Positions 24,516 through 33,928 of a stretch of DNA of 48,153 nt are shown here, one piece after another; position 1 is the stretch's first letter; each line of letters begins with the position of its first letter. Where the stretch lies: contig NZ_JAEFCD010000036.1 of NCBI RefSeq assembly GCF_016405965.1, positions 1-48,153 on the forward strand, read 5' to 3'. The position numbers were made by a program, and so were the translations under genes. The stretch comes from Alteromonas sp. IB21 (lineage in GTDB: Bacteria; Pseudomonadota; Gammaproteobacteria; Enterobacterales; Alteromonadaceae). A model generated the notes under the pieces. The model had not been told where the DNA came from and made no database searches. It saw only the letters and a program-made list of their open reading frames with translations.

Positions 24516-26915
24516 ATGCAAAGCGAATTACCTTTTCTGTTTATAAGCGGCTTTCATCGCAGCGGCACATCACTTGTGGCTCAAACACTCTATTCCAATG
24601 GAGTTAATATGGGCCACCAGTTGATGGGGGCAAGTTTTGACAATCAGAACGGGCATTTCGAAGATTTACCCCTTGTAGAACTTCATGACAAAATTTTGGG
24701 TTCACAGGGGTTAGATTGGCAGACCACTTTCGACAAAGCTATCGAACCACCTGCTTTTTTAAGCCGCAGGTTAAAAGATTACGCAGAACACCGTGAATCA
24801 CTAAGAGAAAGTTTCTTTGGTGCAAAAGATCCCAGAGCACTTTACTTCTTAAACGCATGGGAAGAAGCCTTCGAAGGCAACATACTCTTTCTTCTCGTAT
24901 TTAGAGGCTGGAAATACAGCGTATCTTCGCTGTTAAAACGCCACAGCAGAAAGCTATTGAATACTACTGCCGAGGTAACTACTAGGCCAGAAGACTTTCT
25001 ATTCTGGCAAACGCCAGACTTAGCTGCAAAAATGTGGGCAGCATCAGCAAAACTTATCTTATCTCAGTATGAGAAAGCGCCAGAAAAAACACTGCTTATA
25101 CCACTGGAAGACTTATTAGTAAGAAGCGATACATTCATGCAACGTGTATCTGAAAAGGGCCTACCACTGACGCTATTTGATACTGAAAAGTCATTTTCTG
25201 AAGGCCTTCTACAAAAGCAGATACCTGCTTCGGCCATGAATATGATATCGCCTGATGTTTATAATCAATGTGAGGCGCTTGAATCACAATTATACGAAGC
25301 GTTTGGTTCAAGTAAAAGCCGGCAAACGATTACGTTAAGCAAGCAAATTGACTTAGCCAAACAATTTTTAGCGAGCCAAGAAAATATAAGCGCTGCTATA
25401 GCACTTCAACCAACCGCCCCTATAAAGCTTGAAGGCTTTACTGTAGATGAAGCAATAGAGCTTATAAATCAACTTCCCACCACATCGTTACCGTATGTAA
25501 AGTGGGAACAATTAATAGATAGAGGTGAGCTCAATAATAGCGATCTTCAGGCAATTTTTGAGTTGGCTATGCGAAAGCGGCAGCTCAATATCGCTGAAAT
25601 AGCCATGCAACGAGCAATTAATAACCACCCTGCCCCTTGGCGATGGATGAACTTGGGCGACGTTTATCTGCAAAAGAGACTTTTTGGCACGGCGCGCAAA
25701 TGCTATGTAAAAGCAAAAGAACTTGACCCAACTAATTCTACATTTATCGCAAGACTTGCCGATGTTGAAACATTGCAAGGTAATGTAGAAGAAGCACAAA
25801 ACCTTATAAATAAAGCCATAGAACTTGACGACACGAAACCTGCGATAAAGTCGGCGATTAAAAGACTGGAAGAAGCCGCTAATAAAAGCGATAAGTCGCA
25901 AGGCGATGATAATAGATTTTTGCAAATAATTAGTGACTACCAGCGTGTTGTTGAACTTATGTCATCTAACAAGCAAGCTGGCTTGGCTTTAGATGAGTAT
26001 GTAGTTAAAAGCGCTTTTGTTACTAAAAATATTAAAGCCTGGCTATCTTCTGCATTATCCCAGCTAAATCGCCTACCGGGTGAATGTTTACTCGATTATC
26101 TACTTGCTCACTTTTCTCGATATTGGAGTGATGTTGTTATAGAAACTGAGTTACTTGGAGATGTGCCAGTAGATGATAATCAAGTAGCACACCTCACCAA
26201 CGTAAAATGTAGTGACTCAGCATCGATAGGGGTTCACATACACGTATTCTACCCTTCCTTACTACCAGAAATCCTTAGTTTTTTAGCAAACATCAACCGG
26301 CCAATAAAACTGGTTTGCACATGCACATTAGAAAATAAAACGTATGTTGAACAAATACTTCCCGGTGGTGCCATTATAAAAGCATGTGAAAACAAAGGTA
26401 GGGATATTGCTCCTTGGCTAATACACGCAGCACCAGCGCTTAGCGATTGTGATATCGTTTTGAAGCTTCACACAAAGTCATCAAACCACGATAGCGCACT
26501 ATATGGCTGGCGATTACAACTTCTATGGTGCCTGTTGGGAACAAATAACGTAGTTAACGAAGTCATTGAACGATTTAATTCCACGTCCGAACTGGCAATA
26601 CTGACCGCACCATATCACCCCGTTTTAAAACATGATATTAATTGGGGGAAGAATAAGGATATTGCAACTGCGCTTGCGAATCGGCTGGGCATCTCTCTTC
26701 CAGATGTAATAAATGACTTTCCTGCTGGAAGTATGTTCTGGTATAAGCCGAGCCAGCTAAGCGCAATAACAGAGCATGAATGGTGCATAGACGATTTTCC
26801 TGCAGAGGAAGGACAAATTGATGGAACTGTTATGCATGCTATTGAGCGGGTTTTGGGCGCATTTAATCTACAACAACCAGCGCACCACCTTTTAAATAAA
26901 GCAGCTTTTTTTTAA
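24516..26915 (+). CDS. Three-part fusion: sulfotransferase, TPR region, RgpF-like glycan domain
   Basis: 799 aa. The N-terminus has a sulfotransferase P-loop (FISGFHRSGTSLVAQTLYS) and a FGAKDPRALYFL segment, to about residue 270. Residues 340-460 are TPR-like helices (PWRWMNLGDVYLQKRLFGTA, LDPTNSTFIARLADVE). The C-terminal 220 residues carry NKGRDIAPWLI, LKLHTKSS and FPAGSMFWYKP, the pattern of rhamnan synthesis protein F (PF05045) domains associated with polysaccharide assembly. It starts seven bases after the pyruvyl transferase-family gene. The fusion suggests that sulfation is physically coupled to chain building. Domain calls are by motif. Confidence 0.82.
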   Translation: MQSELPFLFISGFHRSGTSLVAQTLYSNGVNMGHQLMGASFDNQNGHFEDLPLVELHDKILGSQGLDWQTTFDKAIEPPAFLSRRLKDYAEHRESLRESFFGAKDPRALYFLNAWEEAFEGNILFLLVFRGWKYSVSSLLKRHSRKLLNTTAEVTTRPEDFLFWQTPDLAAKMWAASAKLILSQYEKAPEKTLLIPLEDLLVRSDTFMQRVSEKGLPLTLFDTEKSFSEGLLQKQIPASAMNMISPDVYNQCEALESQLYEAFGSSKSRQTITLSKQIDLAKQFLASQENISAAIALQPTAPIKLEGFTVDEAIELINQLPTTSLPYVKWEQLIDRGELNNSDLQAIFELAMRKRQLNIAEIAMQRAINNHPAPWRWMNLGDVYLQKRLFGTARKCYVKAKELDPTNSTFIARLADVETLQGNVEEAQNLINKAIELDDTKPAIKSAIKRLEEAANKSDKSQGDDNRFLQIISDYQRVVELMSSNKQAGLALDEYVVKSAFVTKNIKAWLSSALSQLNRLPGECLLDYLLAHFSRYWSDVVIETELLGDVPVDDNQVAHLTNVKCSDSASIGVHIHVFYPSLLPEILSFLANINRPIKLVCTCTLENKTYVEQILPGGAIIKACENKGRDIAPWLIHAAPALSDCDIVLKLHTKSSNHDSALYGWRLQLLWCLLGTNNVVNEVIERFNSTSELAILTAPYHPVLKHDINWGKNKDIATALANRLGISLPDVINDFPAGSMFWYKPSQLSAITEHEWCIDDFPAEEGQIDGTVMHAIERVLGAFNLQQPAHHLLNKAAFF

Positions 26916-27027
26916 AGAATACTATTTCTAAGTAAAAACTCTCGTCGAACTTTAATTGTGAAAGCCAGTGAGTTCAAAAAACTAGGACACCAAACATAAT
27001 TATGCACTTTAAATAAAAAGGAATTTT

Positions 27028-28692
27028 ATGCAAGACTCAAAAACTCATTTCGACTCTTCACCTCTTACTATCGCAGCACGGAAAGCCCGCTGGATCTTTG
27101 ATGGCCTCGACACAGGTCAAGAAGATAAAGTAACACTTTTAGCTCAAGCTATGACAGCCGTTGTCCATGGATATGATATAGCCTCTGCGCTTCCCAATTA
27201 TCAAGGAATCAATTTCAGAAAGTTTACACGAGATACGGCAGGCGCATTTTCATTAAAAAGCGTCAAGGAAATTTTTAAGCAATGCTTCTCTATCTTAGGC
27301 GTAGGCGAGCGCTGTAGACTGGAGTCGGTGCAAAATAACCATGAGGGAACTGTTTCAGTCGTTTGTGGAGATAGTGTTGAATTGAAAAACGTTAGTTTCA
27401 AAGGGAAAAATTCTAGGAATCTTGTTGTTATTTGCAATAACGCGAAATTATCAGATGTCTCTTTTAACCTTAATGGTATGGGTTTAGTAATTATAGGTGC
27501 TAACGCAAATATAACTAATTGTAGTTTCGACACTAATGCCAATAATAAAAATGGATGTATTCTTCATAAAACTCTTCTGGTCTACCCAAATGATGTCCTA
27601 ATAAATAGCAACATCGATAGAATACTCAGAAGAAAGGTAATTAGTTCGGCGCCGAGCAAGCCTCAAAACGATACCTTAAGCACCGCCCCCCCTCTACCCC
27701 CGACAATAAGTCATGTTTTTTCAACCGCAATGTCAAATCAGTATTCAGAACATTTGCGCAACATTGAGGATACCAAAGAGTATCGACGCGAATTGATGTC
27801 AAAAGATGAGTTGTTTCACCAAATTTTCTTAATTCATAATACACACTTCGCCTCTAAACCCGATATAGTCTCCAGAAAAGGACAGCCTCGTGTAGCCTGT
27901 TTAATGATGCAAAGGAATGAAGAAAGTCTACTTAAGCCTTGGGTCGAGTATTATAGTGAGCTTTTTGGTTCGTCTAATTTATACATTTTTGACAATGGAA
28001 GTACAAATTCAAAAGTAACAAATTACCTAGCAAGTCTGTCTAACAATTTTGGTATTCACGTAGACTTCTCTCATCAAAGCTCAGCCGACTTTAGAAGAAA
28101 GGGCGTTATTTTCCAAAAATTAATAAAAGAATTAGAGGCGCTAGACTACTACGACTTTTTTATTCCATTAGATTGCGATGAATTTATATCTCTTAAAACA
28201 TCTGAAAACGAGTTTTGTAACTTTACGCTATCTAGGGACGAGATATACACAGAACTTAATATGTACAAGTTCTCCGAAGCAGCGCTTAAAGTCACAACTT
28301 TTTTCAACAATAAACCACATTGCAAAGACAAATTCTATGAACAAAAGGGAGAAAAGACTTTTTTCACTGCAAATACAATTTCTTCTCTCGACCATGGCTT
28401 TCATAAAGGTGAAACCATATCAAAGGAAACGAAAGTTACAGCACTATCATATGTTCATTTCCACAATAAGCCTTTGAGTGAGCTAAAAGAGCATGCTTAC
28501 AACAAGCTCATACCATTTTTCGATATAGACGACGAAAAGGTCCTAGCTGAATTAGTCTCACAAAGAAATAGACTTGCATTAAATTTATTGGACTCAAAAG
28601 AAACCTACGAAAAACGATTCGATGGTAAAGCCACAATTGTAAACGACACTCTCTGCTCTTTAGTTAATATTGAAGAGTTAGAACGAGTTTAA
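27028..28692 (+). CDS. GT92/GT2-like glycosyltransferase with N-terminal beta-helix-like region
   Basis: 554 aa with a good AAGGA site seven bases before the ATG. The C-terminal half shows RVACLMMQRNEESLLKPWVEYY, NLYIFDNGSTN, YYDFFIPLDCDEFISL (DxD-like metal site) and ALSYVHFHNKP, as in the GT92/DUF23-like and Glyco_tranf_2_4 transferases. Residues about 95-185 are short Val/Ile/Asn-rich turns (VELKNVSFKGKN, AKLSDVSFNLN, ANITNCSFDTN), an arrangement suggesting a right-handed beta-helix. A 112-base gap separates it from the preceding gene, so it may have its own promoter. It closes the first glycan operon. Confidence 0.75.
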   Translation: MQDSKTHFDSSPLTIAARKARWIFDGLDTGQEDKVTLLAQAMTAVVHGYDIASALPNYQGINFRKFTRDTAGAFSLKSVKEIFKQCFSILGVGERCRLESVQNNHEGTVSVVCGDSVELKNVSFKGKNSRNLVVICNNAKLSDVSFNLNGMGLVIIGANANITNCSFDTNANNKNGCILHKTLLVYPNDVLINSNIDRILRRKVISSAPSKPQNDTLSTAPPLPPTISHVFSTAMSNQYSEHLRNIEDTKEYRRELMSKDELFHQIFLIHNTHFASKPDIVSRKGQPRVACLMMQRNEESLLKPWVEYYSELFGSSNLYIFDNGSTNSKVTNYLASLSNNFGIHVDFSHQSSADFRRKGVIFQKLIKELEALDYYDFFIPLDCDEFISLKTSENEFCNFTLSRDEIYTELNMYKFSEAALKVTTFFNNKPHCKDKFYEQKGEKTFFTANTISSLDHGFHKGETISKETKVTALSYVHFHNKPLSELKEHAYNKLIPFFDIDDEKVLAELVSQRNRLALNLLDSKETYEKRFDGKATIVNDTLCSLVNIEELERV

Positions 28693-28852
28693 TATCGCTC
28701 ACAATTGTCAACTTCTGAAGCGATGCAATACTGCATAAAGCAATGAGAAAAACGTGTCCAATGGGATGGACTCCTCCTCAACTTAAATTATTGTCCTTTT
28801 TTTGGTCAATATAGTGATGGTGAGTTACCCATATTCAAATTAGGAGAAGGCC

Positions 28853-28921
28853 ATGCGGCAGATTGCTCGAGTCGATGTTGATATTGCAAAGTCCGTGTTT
28901 CATGTGTACGCATCTGCTTAA
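28853..28921 (+). pseudogene. IS110-family transposase remnant (N-terminal 22 codons)
   Basis: A good GGAG ribosome-binding site and ATG open a frame reading MRQIARVDVDIAKSVFHVYA before a stop at 28919. This matches the start of IS110-family transposases, where the first catalytic Asp sits in a VDIAK/IDLAK motif. The rest of the RuvC-like and serine domains is missing, so only the left end of an element remains. The 100 bases upstream may be its non-coding left end. It marks an old insertion at the edge of the glycan operon. Confidence 0.7.
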
Positions 28922-28980
28922 ATTTTAATCCATCAAAGTAAACTATAACGGTACTTTAAAACCAACAAGGAAGGTAGATA

Positions 28981-29367
28981 ATGGGTGAATGGTCAGATTA
29001 CTTCGAAGATTTTCCAGAAGAGGCGCCACAAGGCTCCACCTCACATAAAAATGTTAAAGAACAACGGGAAAAGGTCTTACAATCAATGAATGCAGAGGCT
29101 TTTGCATTGATAGCAAAAGCTCGACAAAAACAAATTGAAGCGGATGAAGCTGCGAAAAAACCTTATTTGAAAAGTGTAGAGCTATGCCCTCAGTGCGGTG
29201 AAAACGCTTTAAACTTGTACAAACTTAAAAATTCGGCATACCTTTGCGAATGTCAAGATTGCGGTATATACGGGAAAGGCGAAGATTCGTCTCTTGCACT
29301 ACAAGATACTATCGCTGCAATTAGTGAAGAAAGGGATTGGCGAGTCAGTTCACTGTTTGTTGAATAA
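28981..29367 (+). CDS. Small zinc-ribbon protein of unknown function
   Basis: A 128-aa soluble protein. The N-terminal 65 residues are charged and probably helical (VKEQREKVLQSMNAEAFALI). A zinc-ribbon follows with two CxxC knuckles (CPQCGENA and CECQDCG) separated by about 18 residues. AAGGAAGG precedes the ATG at a good distance, and a terminator follows, so it is a real single-gene unit. I do not recognise a named family. A role in nucleic-acid or protein contact is possible but not shown. Confidence 0.7.
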   Translation: MGEWSDYFEDFPEEAPQGSTSHKNVKEQREKVLQSMNAEAFALIAKARQKQIEADEAAKKPYLKSVELCPQCGENALNLYKLKNSAYLCECQDCGIYGKGEDSSLALQDTIAAISEERDWRVSSLFVE

Positions 29368-29431
29368 CGTGCTATTAGTGTGGCGGCCTTGCCAGTTTAA
29401 GCACCATCTTGTATTGCAAAATCAATAACGT

Positions 29432-29465
29432 AAAAAGTGGCGCTGGTTAATCGGCGCCACTTTTT
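29432..29465. terminator. Intrinsic terminator after the zinc-ribbon gene
   Basis: A 12-bp stem, 29432-29443 with 29454-29465, core GTGGCGC/GCGCCAC with A-rich and T-rich ends and a 10-nt loop. It lies 65 bases after the stop. With A/T tracts on both sides it may also stop transcription from the minus-strand gene that ends at 29592. Confidence 0.9.
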
Positions 29466-29591
29466 GTTACTCGGCTATTTATTTAAATGTTTGCTCATGC
29501 AGGACACAGCATTAGCAGCTAAAGTTAGGCAACAAGTCACTTCACTAGTTGGTATGTTGAGCACGACGCAACGAAGTGAGTTAAATACCCA

Positions 29592-32500
29592 TCAATAAAA
29601 CTCACTTTCAGTTTCTAACACTTCAGGCCGCCCGACTTCAAACTCTGAAGGCTTAATTTTCTCAAATTCTGGATAATCAGTTAATGAACTTGAACTTGTA
29701 AAAGGCTGAGGGGTTTCTATTTGCAACTTTTGCTTGGAATCAGCGCTAAATAATAGTGCAAAGCTTGTTAAGCTAGATGCTCCAGTGAGATAGTTTACAT
29801 CCGAATAAACACCAGCCATTTCCATACGATAAAATACAGGCGCAGCAAGGGGGATATCTTCTTTTTGGCTTCCAAAAAACAACCTAGAAAAGACGTAATT
29901 ACTGCCACTTTCGGCAACAATATTCTGACCCGTTGATGAACGTCTGAATGCTAGGTCATCCCTTCCATCACCATCGTAATCAGCTGGCATCGGAATATCA
30001 TCTTCCATTGAACCAAAAAATATACGAAAAATACTGCTATCACTGCTGTAGCGGATGAACCAAAAGCCAGAATCTGGCCGTCTTACAGCAAGATCTGCAA
30101 TGCCATCTCCGTCATAGTCACCCGGAAGCGGAATGTCACTTGCCTCTCCACCAAAATATGTTCTTACTATGCTGTTGCTTGAAGAAAGTCGGTAAACCCA
30201 ATGTCCTGTTGATGGGCGCCTTATTGCAATGTCATCGACTCCGTCGCCATCGTAATCTGCAGGTACCGGAATATCGTCGACATTAGCACCAAAAAAAATA
30301 CGCTGAATATTTGATGGAGAGCTTGATTGACGAATTAACCACTGACCGGTTGAAGCTCTCCGTATAGCAATATCAGTAATTCCATCCCCATCATAGTCTG
30401 CTGGAACTGGGATGTCGCCACTTTGGTTTCCGAAGGTCACTCTATCTATATTACCGTCACTTGAGCGTTTTATGAGCCATTGACCAATACCTGCTCGATA
30501 AACGGCAATATCTGCAATTTTGTCACCATCAAAGTCACCAGAAACAGGGATATCTGTATCTGAGCTACCAAAAAACACTCTATTAATCGCCCCGTCAACC
30601 GAGCGTTTAACAAACTGCATCCCGCTCGAAGGGCGACGAACGGCAATGTCTGCGATACCGTCACCGTCATAATCGAATGCTACAGCAGCTGCACTCTGCC
30701 CCCCTGTAAAGACTGGTTGTGCCCACTCACTTTTGGGCTTTATCCGCCCTAGCTCTACGCCAACACCATCGAATTCTAAAGCTAAATAAATTCTCTCACC
30801 GTAAACTTTTGCTGAGTCATTGATGTACATAGTATTGTTAGCCCTTACATTATCGCTTAATCTCCACAACGACTCAGAACTTTCTTCATATGCCCATAAT
30901 TGCATACTAGACAGGTAGCCACCATTTTCATTTTTAGCCTGAAAATATAAAACGCCATCAATGACAAAGGGCTCTAATATTTCCGTTATTCTTGCAATTC
31001 CATCTTTAAATGCGGGTACACGTTCAAGTATTTCACTCACGTGGTTGTATCTGAAGATATCGCCTTCATAAGCCTGATTTGGATAGGTCGCGTAGAAATA
31101 GAGTGAGTTTTGGTATTCAATAAATTCACTTATCAAGCCTAACTCTTCAGCACCTAATTGCTTCGCCTCCTCTGTTTCAACATCGTACTTCCATATTGTC
31201 TTTCCGCTATTTCTTTCAACTGCAAAAAATATTTCACTATTGATAATTTCAAGAACGTTTACAGAGTTAGCGTCAGTTTCTGGTATTAGCGTATCTATTG
31301 GCCTATCTTGCATATCGCGCAAGTCGATATAGCGTTGGCGATAAGTGTCATCATCATAATAAGCCTCATATAAAAATATGTGACCTACCTCTCCAGTCTT
31401 CCTATTTAGCCCAGTAGAAATGGATTTTATGCCATCGCCCAATTCAAGTTCAGTTATTGAGTTTGTAGTTATGTTATAGAGTGAGTATTCATATATGCTA
31501 TCCGGGTTGTAAATGTCTCCCGTATCGATAGGTGTCTCAAATACCAAGATTACAAAATCACTCCCTCTATAAGTAATTCGAGACCGAGAAACGACGCCTT
31601 CATTTTCTATTGAATAAAATAAAACTGGGGCGGATGCCCCTTTATTTAATCGATAGTACTTGGTAGTTCGCCTAGGGGTATAAAGGTCTTCGTTCGAATT
31701 GACAACCACACTAAAAATCAAGGCGTCTTTCCCAACTGCTATGTTACGTGCAGTTAATTCGGATTCCCCTTCAGCTCCAAAATAAATTTTTTGTAGCGTA
31801 TTAGTCTCTTCATCTAAGCGAGATAACGTAGCTAAGGCAGTTTGTGACGTTGGTCTATAATTGAATACGTACAACTCATCATCGAATTCATACGTTTGTG
31901 TATAAATCTCAGTACTGTCAGAAGAGATTGTAAAAGTAGCCATGTCTACTTCAAACGCACCTTCGAAAGTACGCACATAAAGTCTATCCCCTTGAAAAAT
32001 AGGGTGATACCTATCTACAGAGACTATTTTACCCGTGTCACTGTAAGTGAGAATCTTATTTTCTTGAGTTTTTTTGTCGAACATCCATAACGTTGAGTCA
32101 TCTTCGTAATTAACCAGCGCTATTAACTTTTCTTGATACAAAAACATCTCTCTAGGGTTACTTCCGTCATTTTCATCATAGCCCTTCGTTACTTGGATGA
32201 TTTCCTTATTGACTGGATTATAACGCCATAACTCTTCGCCTGAATGCCCATCGCTAGCGTAGAAATAAACCTCATCATTGTAGCCATATATAACTCTACC
32301 ACCTGATGATTTCTCTCTAAAAGCATTCTCTGGGCCCACTCGTAAATCAGTCACTAAAGATACTTTTTTACTTTCAGAATCGTAAAAGTACAGTTCTGTT
32401 CCAGAGATACCGTCGTCATGCGGGAAATAAACACGACTACCAACCACTTCTAGGGTTAGATAATCACCAAAAATAATGCCTTGGTTTAGGTCAAAAACAT

Positions 32501-33509
32501 GAGAATATTGTTTCGTATTAACATCTAACACCCACATTTGATGTGGGGGACTATTTCCACCGGTAGTCGAAAAGATTAATTTATCGTTAACAGGGGTGAG
32601 AGTTGGAGAACGTCTTCCAATATCTGTCGAAAATGGAAGTTCTGTAATTCTTCCGTTAGCGGGATCATAGGCAAATATTGCCCTGCCTTTCTCTCCATCT
32701 GCCCAAAAGTATAATTTGTCATTCATCACAACTAGGCTTTCCGGCGATAGCCCGTCTGAATAAGTTACCTTTCTCACCGTCTCTTCTTTAGTCGAGAAGT
32801 CTAGCTCCCACAATGCTTGGCCATCTGAGAAATAAATTTTATTTTTTAACAATGTTAAAGAGTTTACATATTGTGTGTCGCTACTCTGAAAATCAATCTG
32901 CGTAATCGTATTATCCATAATGTCATAGCTGAACAAATACGTACTGAAAGACTGATCGCAAGTAACCGCTCTTTTGCACCCGTTGAAATAGATTTTTCCG
33001 TTTACAGCAAGCGTTTCGGTCATGAAGAGAAAACCGCCGCTTTCATCATCAAATAAATGCAAGACTTCATGCAAACCAGTATCAATATTTATTCTCGATA
33101 TCCCCCCCCAATCCTCGAAAGGCTGATCCCAATAGCCCGAGATTCCATAGATGTATCCATTTTCTACTGGCTGGTACAGACTGGAATAAGTGAGCCCTCT
33201 TATCTTGAACACTCTGTCCTCATCGAATAGGTAAGGAGTTGGGTCGATAAAAAGGCCGTTCTCTCCCCTAAACAATTCAACCAACTCATGGTGGCCATCG
33301 GATAGATCAAACTTGAACGCGCGATCTACAAATAAATTTGAACGTTCGTCGTAAACTGGATAGGAAAAATAAAAACTATCGCCATGCAAATGCATAGCAC
33401 GTTTGATATGGCTTGCTTTGTTGATATCAGAAACAAGCTCAATATCGCTAGCAACGGCTTGCGTACTTAAAATAAATACCAAGCTCATTAACCTCATCCA
33501 AGTCTTCAT
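29592..33509 (-). CDS. Giant secreted beta-propeller protein with six C-terminal FG-GAP/VCBS-like repeats
   Basis: 1305 aa with a signal peptide (MKTWMRLMSLVFILSTQAVA, then SDIELV); AAGGGA lies 8 bases before the ATG. Residues 25-930 are Tyr/Asp-rich beta repeats with motifs such as GTELYFYDSES, GEELWRYNP and KLYFWADG, a propeller-like ELWxxD arrangement. Residues about 945-1223 are six copies of a 46-residue unit beginning DYDGDGxxDIAxRRPxxG and ending FFGSxxxDIP, each with a calcium-binding Asp loop. A Ser/Glu-rich tail of about 80 residues ends the chain. The same six-repeat module is found in the two divergently transcribed genes. Likely surface-bound or released; the neighbouring T2SS is a plausible exporter. 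Confidence 0.85.
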   Translation of the reverse strand: MKTWMRLMSLVFILSTQAVASDIELVSDINKASHIKRAMHLHGDSFYFSYPVYDERSNLFVDRAFKFDLSDGHHELVELFRGENGLFIDPTPYLFDEDRVFKIRGLTYSSLYQPVENGYIYGISGYWDQPFEDWGGISRINIDTGLHEVLHLFDDESGGFLFMTETLAVNGKIYFNGCKRAVTCDQSFSTYLFSYDIMDNTITQIDFQSSDTQYVNSLTLLKNKIYFSDGQALWELDFSTKEETVRKVTYSDGLSPESLVVMNDKLYFWADGEKGRAIFAYDPANGRITELPFSTDIGRRSPTLTPVNDKLIFSTTGGNSPPHQMWVLDVNTKQYSHVFDLNQGIIFGDYLTLEVVGSRVYFPHDDGISGTELYFYDSESKKVSLVTDLRVGPENAFREKSSGGRVIYGYNDEVYFYASDGHSGEELWRYNPVNKEIIQVTKGYDENDGSNPREMFLYQEKLIALVNYEDDSTLWMFDKKTQENKILTYSDTGKIVSVDRYHPIFQGDRLYVRTFEGAFEVDMATFTISSDSTEIYTQTYEFDDELYVFNYRPTSQTALATLSRLDEETNTLQKIYFGAEGESELTARNIAVGKDALIFSVVVNSNEDLYTPRRTTKYYRLNKGASAPVLFYSIENEGVVSRSRITYRGSDFVILVFETPIDTGDIYNPDSIYEYSLYNITTNSITELELGDGIKSISTGLNRKTGEVGHIFLYEAYYDDDTYRQRYIDLRDMQDRPIDTLIPETDANSVNVLEIINSEIFFAVERNSGKTIWKYDVETEEAKQLGAEELGLISEFIEYQNSLYFYATYPNQAYEGDIFRYNHVSEILERVPAFKDGIARITEILEPFVIDGVLYFQAKNENGGYLSSMQLWAYEESSESLWRLSDNVRANNTMYINDSAKVYGERIYLALEFDGVGVELGRIKPKSEWAQPVFTGGQSAAAVAFDYDGDGIADIAVRRPSSGMQFVKRSVDGAINRVFFGSSDTDIPVSGDFDGDKIADIAVYRAGIGQWLIKRSSDGNIDRVTFGNQSGDIPVPADYDGDGITDIAIRRASTGQWLIRQSSSPSNIQRIFFGANVDDIPVPADYDGDGVDDIAIRRPSTGHWVYRLSSSNSIVRTYFGGEASDIPLPGDYDGDGIADLAVRRPDSGFWFIRYSSDSSIFRIFFGSMEDDIPMPADYDGDGRDDLAFRRSSTGQNIVAESGSNYVFSRLFFGSQKEDIPLAAPVFYRMEMAGVYSDVNYLTGASSLTSFALLFSADSKQKLQIETPQPFTSSSSLTDYPEFEKIKPSEFEVGRPEVLETESEFY

Positions 33510-33928
33510 TCGTAGTCCCTTATTGATGTTGTTTAGAGGTATTAACTTGCTGAAGTTAGCAGCAATTATATAGCTTTGTTAACTTACTTTTAAATACCCA
33601 GTTATAAATATGCATACCAATGTTATTTAAGTAATAAAAGTATGGTAAATACAACAGCTTTTAGCCACATGTACACCCCGTCGTAAGCTTGTTGTAGCTA
33701 ACGACCTCAACGTTTACAAGTATGTTGGATTGCGTTAATTGGCGCAGCCAGTTCGAATCAAACAGTTGCTGTTATAGATAGCTTGATAAACGTTAAATCG
33801 GAGCGCCTGACGGTGACGGCTAATCTCTCGTTAGAAAGCAAATTTCCTATATTCAACATTTACTTATTAGTAAACATTGAGCTATGTTTACTAATAAGTA
33901 AACCGCCACACTTTAACAAGGACCGTTT
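33510..33928. promoter_or_regulatory. 419-base divergent intergenic region upstream of two FG-GAP protein genes
   Basis: No gene is visible here. It separates the 1305-aa gene (minus) from the 895-aa gene (plus) and must contain both promoters. The plus-side end holds the nested palindrome described separately. The remainder is AT-rich with a GC-richer stretch around 33690-33830 in which I see no tRNA or ORF. Confidence 0.5.
33859..33902. promoter_or_regulatory. Nested palindrome (operator or leader hairpin) upstream of the 895-aa gene
   Basis: A perfect 19-bp inverted repeat, arms 33859-33877 and 33884-33902, loop TGAGCT. Each arm contains TTTACTTATTAGTAAA, itself a palindrome, so there are two identical dyad sites 25 bases apart centre to centre. 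It ends 26 bases before the ATG. Arm 1 begins with a possible -35 TTTACT and arm 2 starts at a possible -10 TATGTT. A dimeric repressor covering the promoter is the simplest reading. Confidence 0.75.

Noticed and set aside
33690..33830. GTTCGAATC stretch suggesting a tRNA T-loop in the FG-GAP intergenic region
   Set aside because: The flanking bases do not pair as a T-arm and no acceptor or anticodon arm can be drawn.
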